The notes below the pieces were generated by a model. It was not told the origin of the DNA and searched no databases. It was given only the letters and a program-made list of their open reading frames with translations. From an uncultured Eubacteriales bacterium (lineage in GTDB: Bacteria; Bacillota; Clostridia; Oscillospirales; CAG-382): DNA of 40,590 nucleotides. The DNA is taken from assembly GCA_934444645.1 (NCBI GenBank), contig CAKSCV010000024.1, forward strand, positions 1-40,590, read 5' to 3'. This document shows, in pieces, positions 34,301 through 40,590 of this stretch (its first letter is position 1; every line of letters starts with the position of its first letter). Both the position numbers and the translations under genes were made by a program.

Positions 34301-35819
34301 GGCAGAAAAAGCCCTCATGGATAAGGTTCTCGAAAACTATTTCGAGGGCATTCGCGGCAATAATACCGATAAAGACAATATCCGCACCGATATGAACCCG
34401 TTTGCCGAGGTTTACGAAAAGGACGGCAAGCTCGTCTGGGTGCGAAACGAAGCCTCCATGGTCGGACACGGCATTGTGCCGACGGCTCTTGAAAACTGGC
34501 AGACGCTCGAAGCCTGGCGTTTGTTCCGCTCGTCAAATCCTGCGGCCGTGACGCATGAAAATCTGCTTGTTACCAAACAGAATCAGCCGAAGGCGGTCAA
34601 GATCGACTCGGCTCTTTCCAGCGAAACACTCGGCAAATACGGCGAGCTTTATAAGAACGATCCCGAAACGTATGCCAAATATGCACCGCTTGCCGATTTG
34701 TATTACAGAGAAGTAAGCGTCGATACGGTGGTGCGCGGCAAATATACGGCAGCAGCCGTGACCAAGCCCGAACCGATCGAAGAAACCGCCACGGTCACCT
34801 TTACGTTAAAGACGGATAAAGACGCGTGGATCGACCGGGTGTCGGTAGCGGATCTGCCGGACGGCACAACGGCGCTCGATGTCTTTACCAAGATTCTCGA
34901 TAAAAACGGCTATCAATATGTCAATAAGGGCGGCTATATTTCTTCGGTCACCTCGCCGGACGGCACGACGCTTGCCGAATTTACCGACGGCAAGTATTCC
35001 GGTTGGCTGTATAAGGTCAACGGAAAAATGCCGGATGTGATGATGAGTGCTTACGGCATCAAAAACGGCGATAAAATCGTGGTGTATTACACCAAAAACT
35101 ATATGAACGAATTTGACAGCGGCAGCGGCAGCGGCGGTTCGTCCTCTTCCGGCACCTCGGATGGCAAAACCGACGAAACCGGCAAAACCGACGAAACCGG
35201 TAAGACCGATGAAACCGGCAAAGACACCGAAAAAGACCCTGAAAAAGACCCGGAAAAGGAACCTGAAAAAGAGCCCGAAACCAAGCCGGAAACGATTTCG
35301 TTTACGGATATTGACGGACATTGGGCAGCCGCGTATATTCAAAAAGCAGCCGCAGCCGGTTACATGAACGGTATCGGTGAAAACACCTTTGCGCCGGACG
35401 GCGTTTTGACGCGTGCAATGTTTGTGACTGTCCTGCACCGGTTTGCAGGCACGCCGAAAGCGGCGGCAAAAGCGGCCTTTGCGGACGTTGCGGACGGCGC
35501 ATGGTATGCGGATTCCGTTGCATGGGCGTGTGAAAACGGCATCGTCAAGGGCGTAAGCGAAACGGAATTTGCACCCGACGCCTTTGTCACGCGCGAGCAG
35601 ATGGCACTCATTCTTTCCCGTTATGCGGCGAAAGATACCGATGAAACGAAAGAAACGGCATTTGACGATATCGCCTCTCTTTCGGAGGAATCGCGTGCCG
35701 CTATCGAATGGGCCTTTGCGGCAGGCATCTTTAGCGGTATGACGGAAAACACCTTTGCACCGAGCGAAAACGCAACGCGCGCCCAAGCCGCAGCGATTTT
35801 TGTAAGGCTGGCAAAATAA
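31308..35819 (+). CDS. SLH-anchored surface protein with GLUG, Ig-like and DUF4430 (transcobalamin-like) domains
   Basis: 1503-residue exported protein. Signal peptide 1-31 (ALSLVLLCGLFTLAAGA). About 40-350: GLUG-type repeats (GGIVGQVNAG, GGIVGYVNG, GGIVGYAK, GGIGGQLQ), probably a beta-helix. About 370-870: Ig-like and atrophied Ig-like segments (VSWTSSDTSVLSV and similar). About 1162-1267: DUF4430, the fold shared with the cobalamin-binding part of transcobalamin, with ATVTFTLKTDK, GYQYVNKGGYISSV and SGWLYKVNG. About 1268-1329: acidic linker with tandem TDETGK units. 1330-1503: three SLH domains that bind cell-wall polymer. Start ATG 31308 follows AAAGGA, 75 bases after the riboswitch terminator. 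Inference: a cell-surface B12 or corrinoid-capture protein. No transporter follows. Confidence 0.9.
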   Translation: MRKNNRMSVFASLALSLVLLCGLFTLAAGAVGGVLAGDGSAETPYEIADAADLAAFRDLVNATPSSTANAVLVADIDLENQNWKRIFPDSGYITEAYAGTFDGAFHTIKGLNVNNASAANQGLFGGIGLATVDGKTVTATVKNLNVEGSVTASNNNVGGIVGQVNAGSVINCSFTGSVSSSKAKANIGGIVGYVNGDKPDKKPGVVLSGCVNRASVETAKDAKNTVAGGIVGYAKYTEITDCYNTGTVSGTSRTGGIGGQLQNNVTAANCYNIGKMNGASAGELAGFLYSSASFANGYYTETAIGAGTGKTTGCGKISETGALLAALGNAFSADTTGINGGYPVLAWEVGSAPVAKDPKILLSDVILDVNAGYEHPTATLTVTYKDMDEEPAIVWTLESGENAIELIAPESPKENNASMVVRVLAPGKAVVKAETADGAYSATSTILAVPQISGREIDGTVAVGFTVEAKISVLGAKPYDYDTYPELSFRWKYLTEEEYLSGKTGYSAYHDIKDATARTFTIPEDLDGCYLSYTVTTAAGKTDMPSSPVAVKSRAAGIVAADRAALELDTETPIKETGSLTLPTTGASGSTIVWTSGDSTVIDPETGIITPPKTGIATVTLTAQISYKDTSAAKEFTFTVYSEAAVKQELADKQKRLKTALEAVRRYGALKPVYGRDTNIITMLADRFAAVGEPVTISVSSVETLHEGASIGRDGTITYFFADPNTAPSIHSGSLRVTFDLALDDAHLTYGVTVVVPWDVERVKTLMREEIVAGAALDASAPLTENISLPAVIDGKAWTLVSWTSSDTSVLSVKDGANKTKPYTGVIHRGKDDRKVTLTAAFTFGFTSTDEPEIALYKTFDATVAKLDDSALEEIRASLAEKLEKGFAKAGLHDAYTGEKLTETDGVYTVKGDIQYPTTRDFGIDGALIPVNITSDNEAVIRSTNVNNAARTQVYRPMVGEDTENVTVKLTLTDKESDVSVSKELRFAVLPLTEEEIRAEKALMDKVLENYFEGIRGNNTDKDNIRTDMNPFAEVYEKDGKLVWVRNEASMVGHGIVPTALENWQTLEAWRLFRSSNPAAVTHENLLVTKQNQPKAVKIDSALSSETLGKYGELYKNDPETYAKYAPLADLYYREVSVDTVVRGKYTAAAVTKPEPIEETATVTFTLKTDKDAWIDRVSVADLPDGTTALDVFTKILDKNGYQYVNKGGYISSVTSPDGTTLAEFTDGKYSGWLYKVNGKMPDVMMSAYGIKNGDKIVVYYTKNYMNEFDSGSGSGGSSSSGTSDGKTDETGKTDETGKTDETGKDTEKDPEKDPEKEPEKEPETKPETISFTDIDGHWAAAYIQKAAAAGYMNGIGENTFAPDGVLTRAMFVTVLHRFAGTPKAAAKAAFADVADGAWYADSVAWACENGIVKGVSETEFAPDAFVTREQMALILSRYAAKDTDETKETAFDDIASLSEESRAAIEWAFAAGIFSGMTENTFAPSENATRAQAAAIFVRLAK

Positions 35820-35852
35820 ACCCTTCGGATACATTCAAAAGGGTATAAAAAG

Positions 35853-35883
35853 GCAGGGCAGGAAGGTCGGCTTCCTGCCCTGC
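35853..35883 (-). terminator. Terminator of the GH39-like gene
   Basis: GCAGGGCAGGAAG pairs exactly with CTTCCTGCCCTGC (13 bp, 5-nt loop). On the minus strand it is followed by CTTTTTATA. It also follows the SLH gene on the plus strand, but there without a U-tract. Confidence 0.85.
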
Positions 35884-35893
35884 AAAGCATCAT

Positions 35894-35919
35894 GGGCTGT
35901 AAAACGGTTTATACAGCCC
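35894..35919 (+). terminator. Hairpin that may end the SLH-protein transcript
   Basis: GGGCTGT pairs with ACAGCCC over 12 nt, followed by CGCTTGTTTTA. A weak U-tract makes this a guess. Confidence 0.35.
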
Positions 35920-35927
35920 CGCTTGTT

Positions 35928-37277
35928 TTATGCCTGCTTCTTTTCGATATAAACCACCTTGTTGTTTCCCAAAGCAAACCGATCGGCCTTCTTTTCCGAC
36001 GGCGCAAACAGGTGCGCTTCATCAATCTCATATACCGCAAAATCGCCTGTCAAGCCGGTTTCCACCATCGTTTCTTCGCCGATGTTGGCAATTAAAATGC
36101 CTTTTTCGCTGCCGGTCTTGTCGGTTGCGGCGACGGCATACAGACCTTCGGTATCGCTTGTGCATTCGGCATGAACGCCCATTTTGTAAAGTTTTCCGAA
36201 CGCCTTGAAGCCGTAATAGGTGCAGTACGGCGTTTCGGTCATGGGGTTGAAAAGCCCGCCGTAAATCGAAAGGCCCATGCGTGCGTCATAATAGCACATC
36301 ACATCCATTTTTTCGTTCTGCATGGCAAGCAGCATCGCCGTGGCTGATGCACAGCACTTATCCGTGCCGCGCGTGGCCTTTCCCGGAAACGTGTGCCATT
36401 CGTTCAGATGAATTTCAACATCACCGTATCCGGCTTCCGCGAGACGTTTGGCGGCATAGCGGTTCATGAACACGGTCTTTTGCACATCGCCGTAGCTGTG
36501 GTGGGAGAAAAAGCCGAGCGGCAGCTGTTCTCTTTTGACCATGTCCAAAAAGCCGTCAAAAAAGCGGACAAAGAACGCCGTGCGCATCTCCCAGTCGTTC
36601 GGCTCTTCGGACAGACCGAGCGCTTCGGCATTGGGCGTGTTGATGTCGTTTACCGCGTAAAAGCCGCAGGACGCATAACCGCCGATCTTGATGCTGTCCC
36701 CGAAGCACGCGCGCAAATGCTTGGAGGTCACGCGGTATAATTCATAGAATTCCTCCGGTGTTCCGCTCCACATTTGGTTGGTCGCGTCGTTTATGCCGTT
36801 GTCCGGCTCGTTCCAGATCTCCCAATAAGTAATGCCGTAATGGAAGCCATTCGCCCAGCCTTCGTTGTAGTGGCGGATGACGTGCTCGCAGATGCGTGCC
36901 CATTTGGCCGGATCTTTGGGCGGATTGATCCGGTACGCTTTGACATAAATGTAGTTTTCAATGGTCACGCCGAGCCGGAAATACGGTTCGACACCGGCTT
37001 CGACCAGCTTTCGAAGCAGCAGGTCGGTGAACGCAAAATCATACGACGCCGGGTCGTATTCGTCCGCATCGAAATCGCGGAACAGGTTGGGAATATCCGC
37101 ATACAGGTTTCCGCCGTATGCGCCGCCGACATCGTGCAGACGCGAAAACGGAATGTTCGCCTCGGTAAGATAGTGAAAATACGAAAAATCCGTGCCGACA
37201 AACGGCGGCTGTCCCACACCGTGAAGCGGCTTGATTCTGCCGAGCTTTTTGTCAAAACGGACGGTTAGTTTGGCCAT
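35928..37277 (-). CDS. Glycoside hydrolase, GH39-like
   Basis: 449-residue (beta/alpha)8-barrel glycosidase without a signal peptide, so cytoplasmic. The acid/base motif YWEIWNEPDN places E157, and the nucleophile motif EIHLNEWH places E293, the spacing of clan GH-A retaining enzymes; the overall look is closest to GH39 (beta-xylosidase/alpha-iduronidase group). A small beta-sandwich follows the barrel (about 375-449). The ATG at 37277 follows GGAG; the frame is open to 37427 but the promoter at 37318-37346 lies inside that extension and excludes it. Exact sugar unknown. Confidence 0.85.
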   Translation of the reverse strand: MAKLTVRFDKKLGRIKPLHGVGQPPFVGTDFSYFHYLTEANIPFSRLHDVGGAYGGNLYADIPNLFRDFDADEYDPASYDFAFTDLLLRKLVEAGVEPYFRLGVTIENYIYVKAYRINPPKDPAKWARICEHVIRHYNEGWANGFHYGITYWEIWNEPDNGINDATNQMWSGTPEEFYELYRVTSKHLRACFGDSIKIGGYASCGFYAVNDINTPNAEALGLSEEPNDWEMRTAFFVRFFDGFLDMVKREQLPLGFFSHHSYGDVQKTVFMNRYAAKRLAEAGYGDVEIHLNEWHTFPGKATRGTDKCCASATAMLLAMQNEKMDVMCYYDARMGLSIYGGLFNPMTETPYCTYYGFKAFGKLYKMGVHAECTSDTEGLYAVAATDKTGSEKGILIANIGEETMVETGLTGDFAVYEIDEAHLFAPSEKKADRFALGNNKVVYIEKKQA

Positions 37278-37317
37278 GATTTTTCTCCTTTTCGGTTCGA
37301 ATTTGTCTTCCGGCTTC

Positions 37318-37346
37318 AGTATAACAAGCGCGCCCTCAAAAGTCAA
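37318..37346 (-). promoter_or_regulatory. Sigma-A promoter of the GH39-like gene
   Basis: TTGACT, 17-bp spacer, TATACT on the minus strand, giving a leader of about 35 nt. Confidence 0.8.
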
Positions 37347-37455
37347 GCCTTGCGTAAGCGAAAGTTTTTCGTGTGGCCGCCGCATACAAAAACGACAACG
37401 CGATGGACACGACATTCCGGAAATCATGGCGTTTTGTACATAATATATTCCTATA

Positions 37456-37475
37456 TTATCCCGAAGTCGGGATAA
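37456..37475. promoter_or_regulatory. Perfect 9-bp-arm palindrome between the GH39 and pgi promoters
   Basis: TTATCCCGAAGTCGGGATAA, perfect arms with a 2-nt centre and no U-tract on either strand, so an operator is more likely than a terminator. A second dyad, AATATTTGAAATATT, lies at 37495-37509, just before the pgi -35 box. Confidence 0.45.
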
Positions 37476-37521
37476 GAAAAAAACATTTATCGCAAAATAT
37501 TTGAAATATTGTCAAAAACGC

Positions 37522-37550
37522 TTGTAAAACGGCGAAAGCTGTTGTATAAT
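37522..37550 (+). promoter_or_regulatory. Sigma-A promoter of pgi
   Basis: TTGTAA, 17-bp spacer, TATAAT; leader about 36 nt. Confidence 0.8.
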
Positions 37551-37592
37551 AAAGGCTCAAAGAAAAGGCTTACCATTAAAGGAGTGTTTGTT

Positions 37593-38933
37593 ATGACCGT
37601 TAAGTTAAATGACAAATTTTTGAAAAGCTTTGTTTCGGACGAAGAAATCAAAGCAGAAGCCGGCGCACTTGCCGCCGCCCATGAAAAAATCGTCAACCGT
37701 TCCGGTGAAGGCAGTGATTTCTTAGGCTGGTACACGCTTCCGAACGACTATGACAAGGAAGAATTCGCACGCATCAAAAAGGCTGCCAAGAAGATTCAGG
37801 ATACCAGCGAGGTGCTCGTGGTCATCGGTATCGGCGGCTCGTATCTCGGTGCCCGTGCAGCCATCGAATTTCTGACCTCGCCCAACTACAATCTGCTTCC
37901 TAAAAAAACGCCGAACATCTATTTTGCCGGCAATTCCATCAGCGCACAGACGCTTACCGAAGTGGTGAAGCTCTGCGAAGGCAAGGATTTCAGCGTCAAC
38001 GTTATTTCGAAATCCGGCACGACGACCGAACCGGCCGTGGCGTTCCGTGTTTTCCGTGAGCTTCTCGAAAAGAAGTACGGCAAGGACGGCGCAAAGGACC
38101 GCATTTATGTCACCACCGATAAGGCGCGCGGCACGTTGAAGGAATTTTCCGACGAATCCGGCTACGAAACGTTTGTGATTCCGGACGACGTCGGCGGACG
38201 GTATTCGGTTCTCACTGCCTGCGGACTGCTGCCGATCGCGGCAGCCGGTATTGATATCGATAAGATCATGGCCGGTGCGGCAAGAGCCGCCAAGGAGCTT
38301 TCGGTCTGCGATGCCGACAAAAACGACGCTTACCGCTATGCCGTTATCCGCAACATTCTTCATAAGAAGGGCAAGGCCATCGAGATCATGGCTTGCTACG
38401 AACCGGCCTATCAGTATATGAACGAATGGTGGAAGCAGCTCTTCGGCGAAAGCGAGGGCAAGGACGGCAAGGGCATTTTCCCGACGTCGGTCATTTATTC
38501 GACGGATCTGCATTCGCTCGGTCAGATCGTGCAAGAGGGTGTGCGCAACATTTTCGAAACGGTCATCGACATTCAGAACACCGGCAACAGCTTCATTATT
38601 CCGGACGATCCGCAGAATGTGGACAAGCTCAACTTCATTTCCGGCAAGGATTTGAACGAAGCCAACAAGAAAGCGTTTATCGCAACGGCCTTTGCGCACA
38701 GCGACGGAAACGTGCCGAACATTGTTTTGGAGCTTGCCGCACGCGATGAGGACAGCTACGGCTATCTTGTTTACTTCTTCGAAGTGGCTTGTGCCGCCAG
38801 CGGCTATATGCTCGGTGTGAACCCGTTCAACCAACCGGGTGTGGAAGCCTACAAGAAGAATATGTTTGCACTGCTCGGCAAGCCCGGTGCGGAAAACGAA
38901 GCGCGCCGCAAGGAGCTTGAAGCAAGACTTTAA
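37593..38933 (+). CDS. pgi: Glucose-6-phosphate isomerase
   Basis: 446-residue isomerase interconverting glucose-6-phosphate and fructose-6-phosphate; cytoplasmic dimer. Two SIS domains: VIGIGGSYLGARAAIEFL early, then VISKSGTTTEPAVAFR, the phosphate-binding loop. GGRYSVLTACGLLPIAA is the first PGI signature and FFEVACAASGYMLGVNPFNQPGVEAYKKN holds the second, with catalytic Glu and Lys in the usual places. Length is typical of the Firmicutes form. The ATG at 37593 follows AAAGGAG; the frame is open 28 codons further left but the promoter lies inside that stretch. Confidence 0.97.
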   Translation: MTVKLNDKFLKSFVSDEEIKAEAGALAAAHEKIVNRSGEGSDFLGWYTLPNDYDKEEFARIKKAAKKIQDTSEVLVVIGIGGSYLGARAAIEFLTSPNYNLLPKKTPNIYFAGNSISAQTLTEVVKLCEGKDFSVNVISKSGTTTEPAVAFRVFRELLEKKYGKDGAKDRIYVTTDKARGTLKEFSDESGYETFVIPDDVGGRYSVLTACGLLPIAAAGIDIDKIMAGAARAAKELSVCDADKNDAYRYAVIRNILHKKGKAIEIMACYEPAYQYMNEWWKQLFGESEGKDGKGIFPTSVIYSTDLHSLGQIVQEGVRNIFETVIDIQNTGNSFIIPDDPQNVDKLNFISGKDLNEANKKAFIATAFAHSDGNVPNIVLELAARDEDSYGYLVYFFEVACAASGYMLGVNPFNQPGVEAYKKNMFALLGKPGAENEARRKELEARL

Positions 38934-38947
38934 CAGAAAATATGCCG

Positions 38948-38984
38948 AAAACCGACCTGTGAAATTTTCACAGGTCGGTTTTTT
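38948..38984 (+). terminator. Intrinsic terminator of pgi
   Basis: AAAACCGACCTGTGAA and its exact complement form a 16-bp stem over a 3-nt loop, with TTTTTT at the end. Confidence 0.95.
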
Positions 38985-39241
38985 ATGCCGCTTTTCGTTT
39001 TTGCGGAAAGTGGTTAAAAAGCACACGAAGTGTGCAGCCCCGGCAGGGGCGAACTTTTCGTGCAAACGAAAAGTTTCAAAAGGGTTTAATTGGGTTGTAC
39101 AAAGTTGTTGTTTGGGTGTGCTGATTCGAGGTTTGCAAAACCTCGAAACTCCCTGCAAAGGGACGTTTTTCGTGCTTTTCGCTTGTACGAAAAGAACCAA
39201 AAGTACACCAGAGGTTTGCGAACCTCTGGACTCCGGGGAGC

Positions 39242-40017
39242 GATTCAAAGCTCTGTCGGAAGTGATTTTGCAGAAACTTCCGGCGGCACGAGCCGAAACC
39301 GGTTTTGCCTGCAAAACGCCGGCGAAAAGGCTTTGAATCGGTGCGAAAGGGAGACTATACAGCAGACGCAAGACTGATGTTTTTTCGAAAATGAGAAGGT
39401 GTACTGTAAGCTCACAGTAAGTTATCGCGGATGAAATTTGCAGTTGCACGTTAGTTTTGGTACATTGGGAAGTTGGAGTTTTGCAGTGCTGAAATGAGTT
39501 TTTTCGGTATCGGATTGCTTTGCTGAGCCAAAAAAACACCTTTATCGCGAATCAAAAATTATTTTCATTAGCAGAAAGCTTTACGAACTTCACTCAAAGC
39601 CGTTTTTTACGCACAAAAACTTCTTTTGTACGTGCCTTTCTTCGCTGTCCGCAAAAATTTCCCATTTTTACAAACCAAAAGCCTTTTTTTCGCACAAACC
39701 TTTACGAACTGCCCTCAAAAGCCGCTTTTTTTACGTTCAAAAAGCCTTTTATTCGCACAAACCTTTCCTTATTCCCACCCAAAATAACTCTTTTTTGCCC
39801 TCCGCCGCCCATTCGTACCATCCTTAACCTACTGTTTGCGAAGAATGCGGCTGTTCTTTTGCTGTTCGCTCTAATTTTGTGCTGTAAAGCCCGAACCTCG
39901 CACCGATTCAAATCATTGCCGGCGATACTCGAAAAATTGCAGATTTCTGCGTTGCCGGTTACCTGATGAAAGCCGGTCACTTTCGCTTCAAAAACGTATC
40001 GACCGGCGATTTGAATC
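39242..40017 (+). repeat. Central repeat element, copy C (776 bp)
   Basis: Same orientation as copy B, with the same GATTCAAA/TTTGAATC ends and the same closed end modules. The middle has one CGCTGTCCG unit plus a partial duplication (CGCACAAACC repeated), making it 65 bp longer than copy A. Confidence 0.8.
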
Positions 40018-40436
40018 GTGGTCGCAGGACGGAGTCCCGCGTGCTTTTTGGTTACTTTTTGCACGATGCAAAAAGTGACAACCCGTACTCCTTCGCAGGG
40101 AGTTTCGAGGTTTTCCAAACCTCGAATCAGCTCACCGCAGCCGCAGCTTCGTACAAACCAATTAAAACCTTTCCCAAAGGGAGTTTCGAGGTTCTGCAAA
40201 CCTCAAATCAGCTCGCCGCAGACGCGGCTTCGTACAAACCAATTAAAACCTCTCTGGAACTTTTCCATACTTTTTGTAAGGCACAAAAAGTATGACAAAA
40301 AGCCTTTTATTGCTTTCCTTTCGGAAAGTTTTTCGAGGTTTTCCAAACCTCGAATCAGCGCACATAGAAGGCAACTTCGCGCAAACCCAATTAAATTCTT
40401 TTTCCGCCTTGCGGCGGTGTCCCTGCCGGGACGGCA

Positions 40437-40452
40437 CGTTTCACGTGAAAAT
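40437..40452. promoter_or_regulatory. parS-like 16-mer at the island edge
   Basis: The 12-bp palindrome TTTCACGTGAAA matches the core of the ParB-binding parS site (TGTTTCACGTGAAACA); 13 of 16 positions agree. It occupies the place of the usual GCACAC/GTGTGC hairpin, so it may be a chance variant. Confidence 0.35.
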
Positions 40453-40459
40453 TAGTAAT

Positions 40460-40493
40460 ATATCACAAATACTTTTTTAAATATTTGTGATAT
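40460..40493. promoter_or_regulatory. 12-bp inverted repeat before the last gene
   Basis: ATATCACAAATA and TATTTGTGATAT flank 10 nt (CTTTTTTAAA). It could be an operator or, with the T-run in the loop, a stem-loop of the island edge. Confidence 0.5.
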
Positions 40494-40570
40494 TCGACTA
40501 TATACAGATAAGTCTCCTTTGTGGTAAAATAATATTATCCGAAAAAAGAAAAAGGATGTGTTTCATATTT

Positions 40571-40590
40571 ATGTTTAAGAAAATTCTTGC
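40571..40590 (+). CDS. Start of an unidentified gene, cut by the window end
   Basis: An ATG at 40571 opens MFKKIL and runs off the window. AAAGG lies at 40551-40555; an in-frame ATG at 40556 overlaps it. The -10-like TAAAAT is at 40525-40530. A short basic N-terminus before hydrophobic residues would fit a signal peptide, but too little is present to say. Confidence 0.4.

Larger units (their letters stand above)
38990..40452. repeat. Repeat island 4 (complete)
   Basis: Left arm 38990-39241 (reverse orientation): GCACAC-GAA-GTGTGC (39021-39035), GCCCC-GGCA-GGGGC (39037-39050), an AACTTTTCG hairpin, palindromes at 39127-39145 and 39208-39229. Central element 39242-40017. Right arm 40018-40452: A/T stem near 40045-40076, palindromes at 40106-40124, 40187-40205 and 40334-40352, an A/T stem at 40266-40294, GTCCCTGCCGGGAC (40419-40432) and CACGT-TTC-ACGTG (40435-40447). 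It begins right after the pgi terminator. No conserved coding frame. Confidence 0.82.

Noticed and set aside
36965..37255. Long overlapping frames antisense to conserved genes, such as here and at 8307-9425 and 15338-16060
   Set aside because: They mirror well-recognised genes on the other strand and show no family or start signals.
37278..37427. N-terminal extension of the GH39-like protein
   Set aside because: The promoter lies inside it and a clear ribosome site precedes the internal ATG.

Overview
The window looks like a chromosomal stretch from an anaerobic, spore-forming member of the Clostridia (Oscillospirales/Ruminococcaceae-like). It has about 50% G+C. Evidence: the sporulation amidase SpoIIP, RNase J, RemA (DUF370), a three-SLH surface protein, DUF3793 next to a flavodoxin, and the Firmicutes gene order yicC-remA-gmk-rpoZ-priA-def-fmt. 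The genus cannot be named from sequence alone. No tRNA, rRNA, CRISPR array, prophage or transposase was seen.

Layout. 1-354: right half of a repeat island. 355-2058 (-): RNase J. 2205-3650: complete repeat island. 3782-5913 (-): two CobW-type G3E GTPases in one operon, the first with a very His-rich metal-binding insert, the second with a DUF1980-like tail. 6100-10773 (-): a GNAT acetyltransferase, two tandem Gfo/Idh/MocA oxidoreductases and seryl-tRNA synthetase. 10967-14873 (+): MntP, SpoIIP, a CmpB-type membrane protein, then DUF3793 plus flavodoxin behind two iron-box-like dyads. 15086-17363 (+): serC-serA. 17669-18352 (+): TetR regulator. 18681-19883 (-) and 19987-20826 (+): divergent FAD oxidoreductase and AraC regulator. 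20827-22362: repeat island. 22399-30043 (-): one long housekeeping operon for nucleotide, transcription, replication-restart and translation-initiation functions. 30245-30688 (-): ferritin-like small protein. 30788-35819 (+): promoter, cobalamin riboswitch, intrinsic terminator and a 1503-residue SLH surface protein with a DUF4430 (transcobalamin-like) domain. 35928-37277 (-): GH39-like glycosidase. 37593-38933 (+): glucose-6-phosphate isomerase. 38990-40452: repeat island, then the first codons of an unknown gene.

The most unusual content is the set of repeat islands: four in 40.6 kb, one cut by the window edge. Each complete one has a central 711-827 bp element bounded by GATTCAAA/TTTGAATC. 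On each side is an outward-pointing array of short hairpin modules, so the whole island is a roughly 1.5 kb pseudo-palindrome. Hairpin stems differ between copies but keep pairing through paired changes, which suggests selection for structure, not for protein. Seventeen copies of an 18-22 bp palindrome recur, often about 80 bp apart. The many open frames in these islands are not conserved between copies and are probably not genes.

The second highlight is the B12 riboswitch in front of the SLH/DUF4430 protein. It suggests a cell-surface cobalamin-capture factor made when B12 is scarce. Several promoters are textbook sigma-A sites (TTGACA-17-TATAAT), which fixed some start codons.
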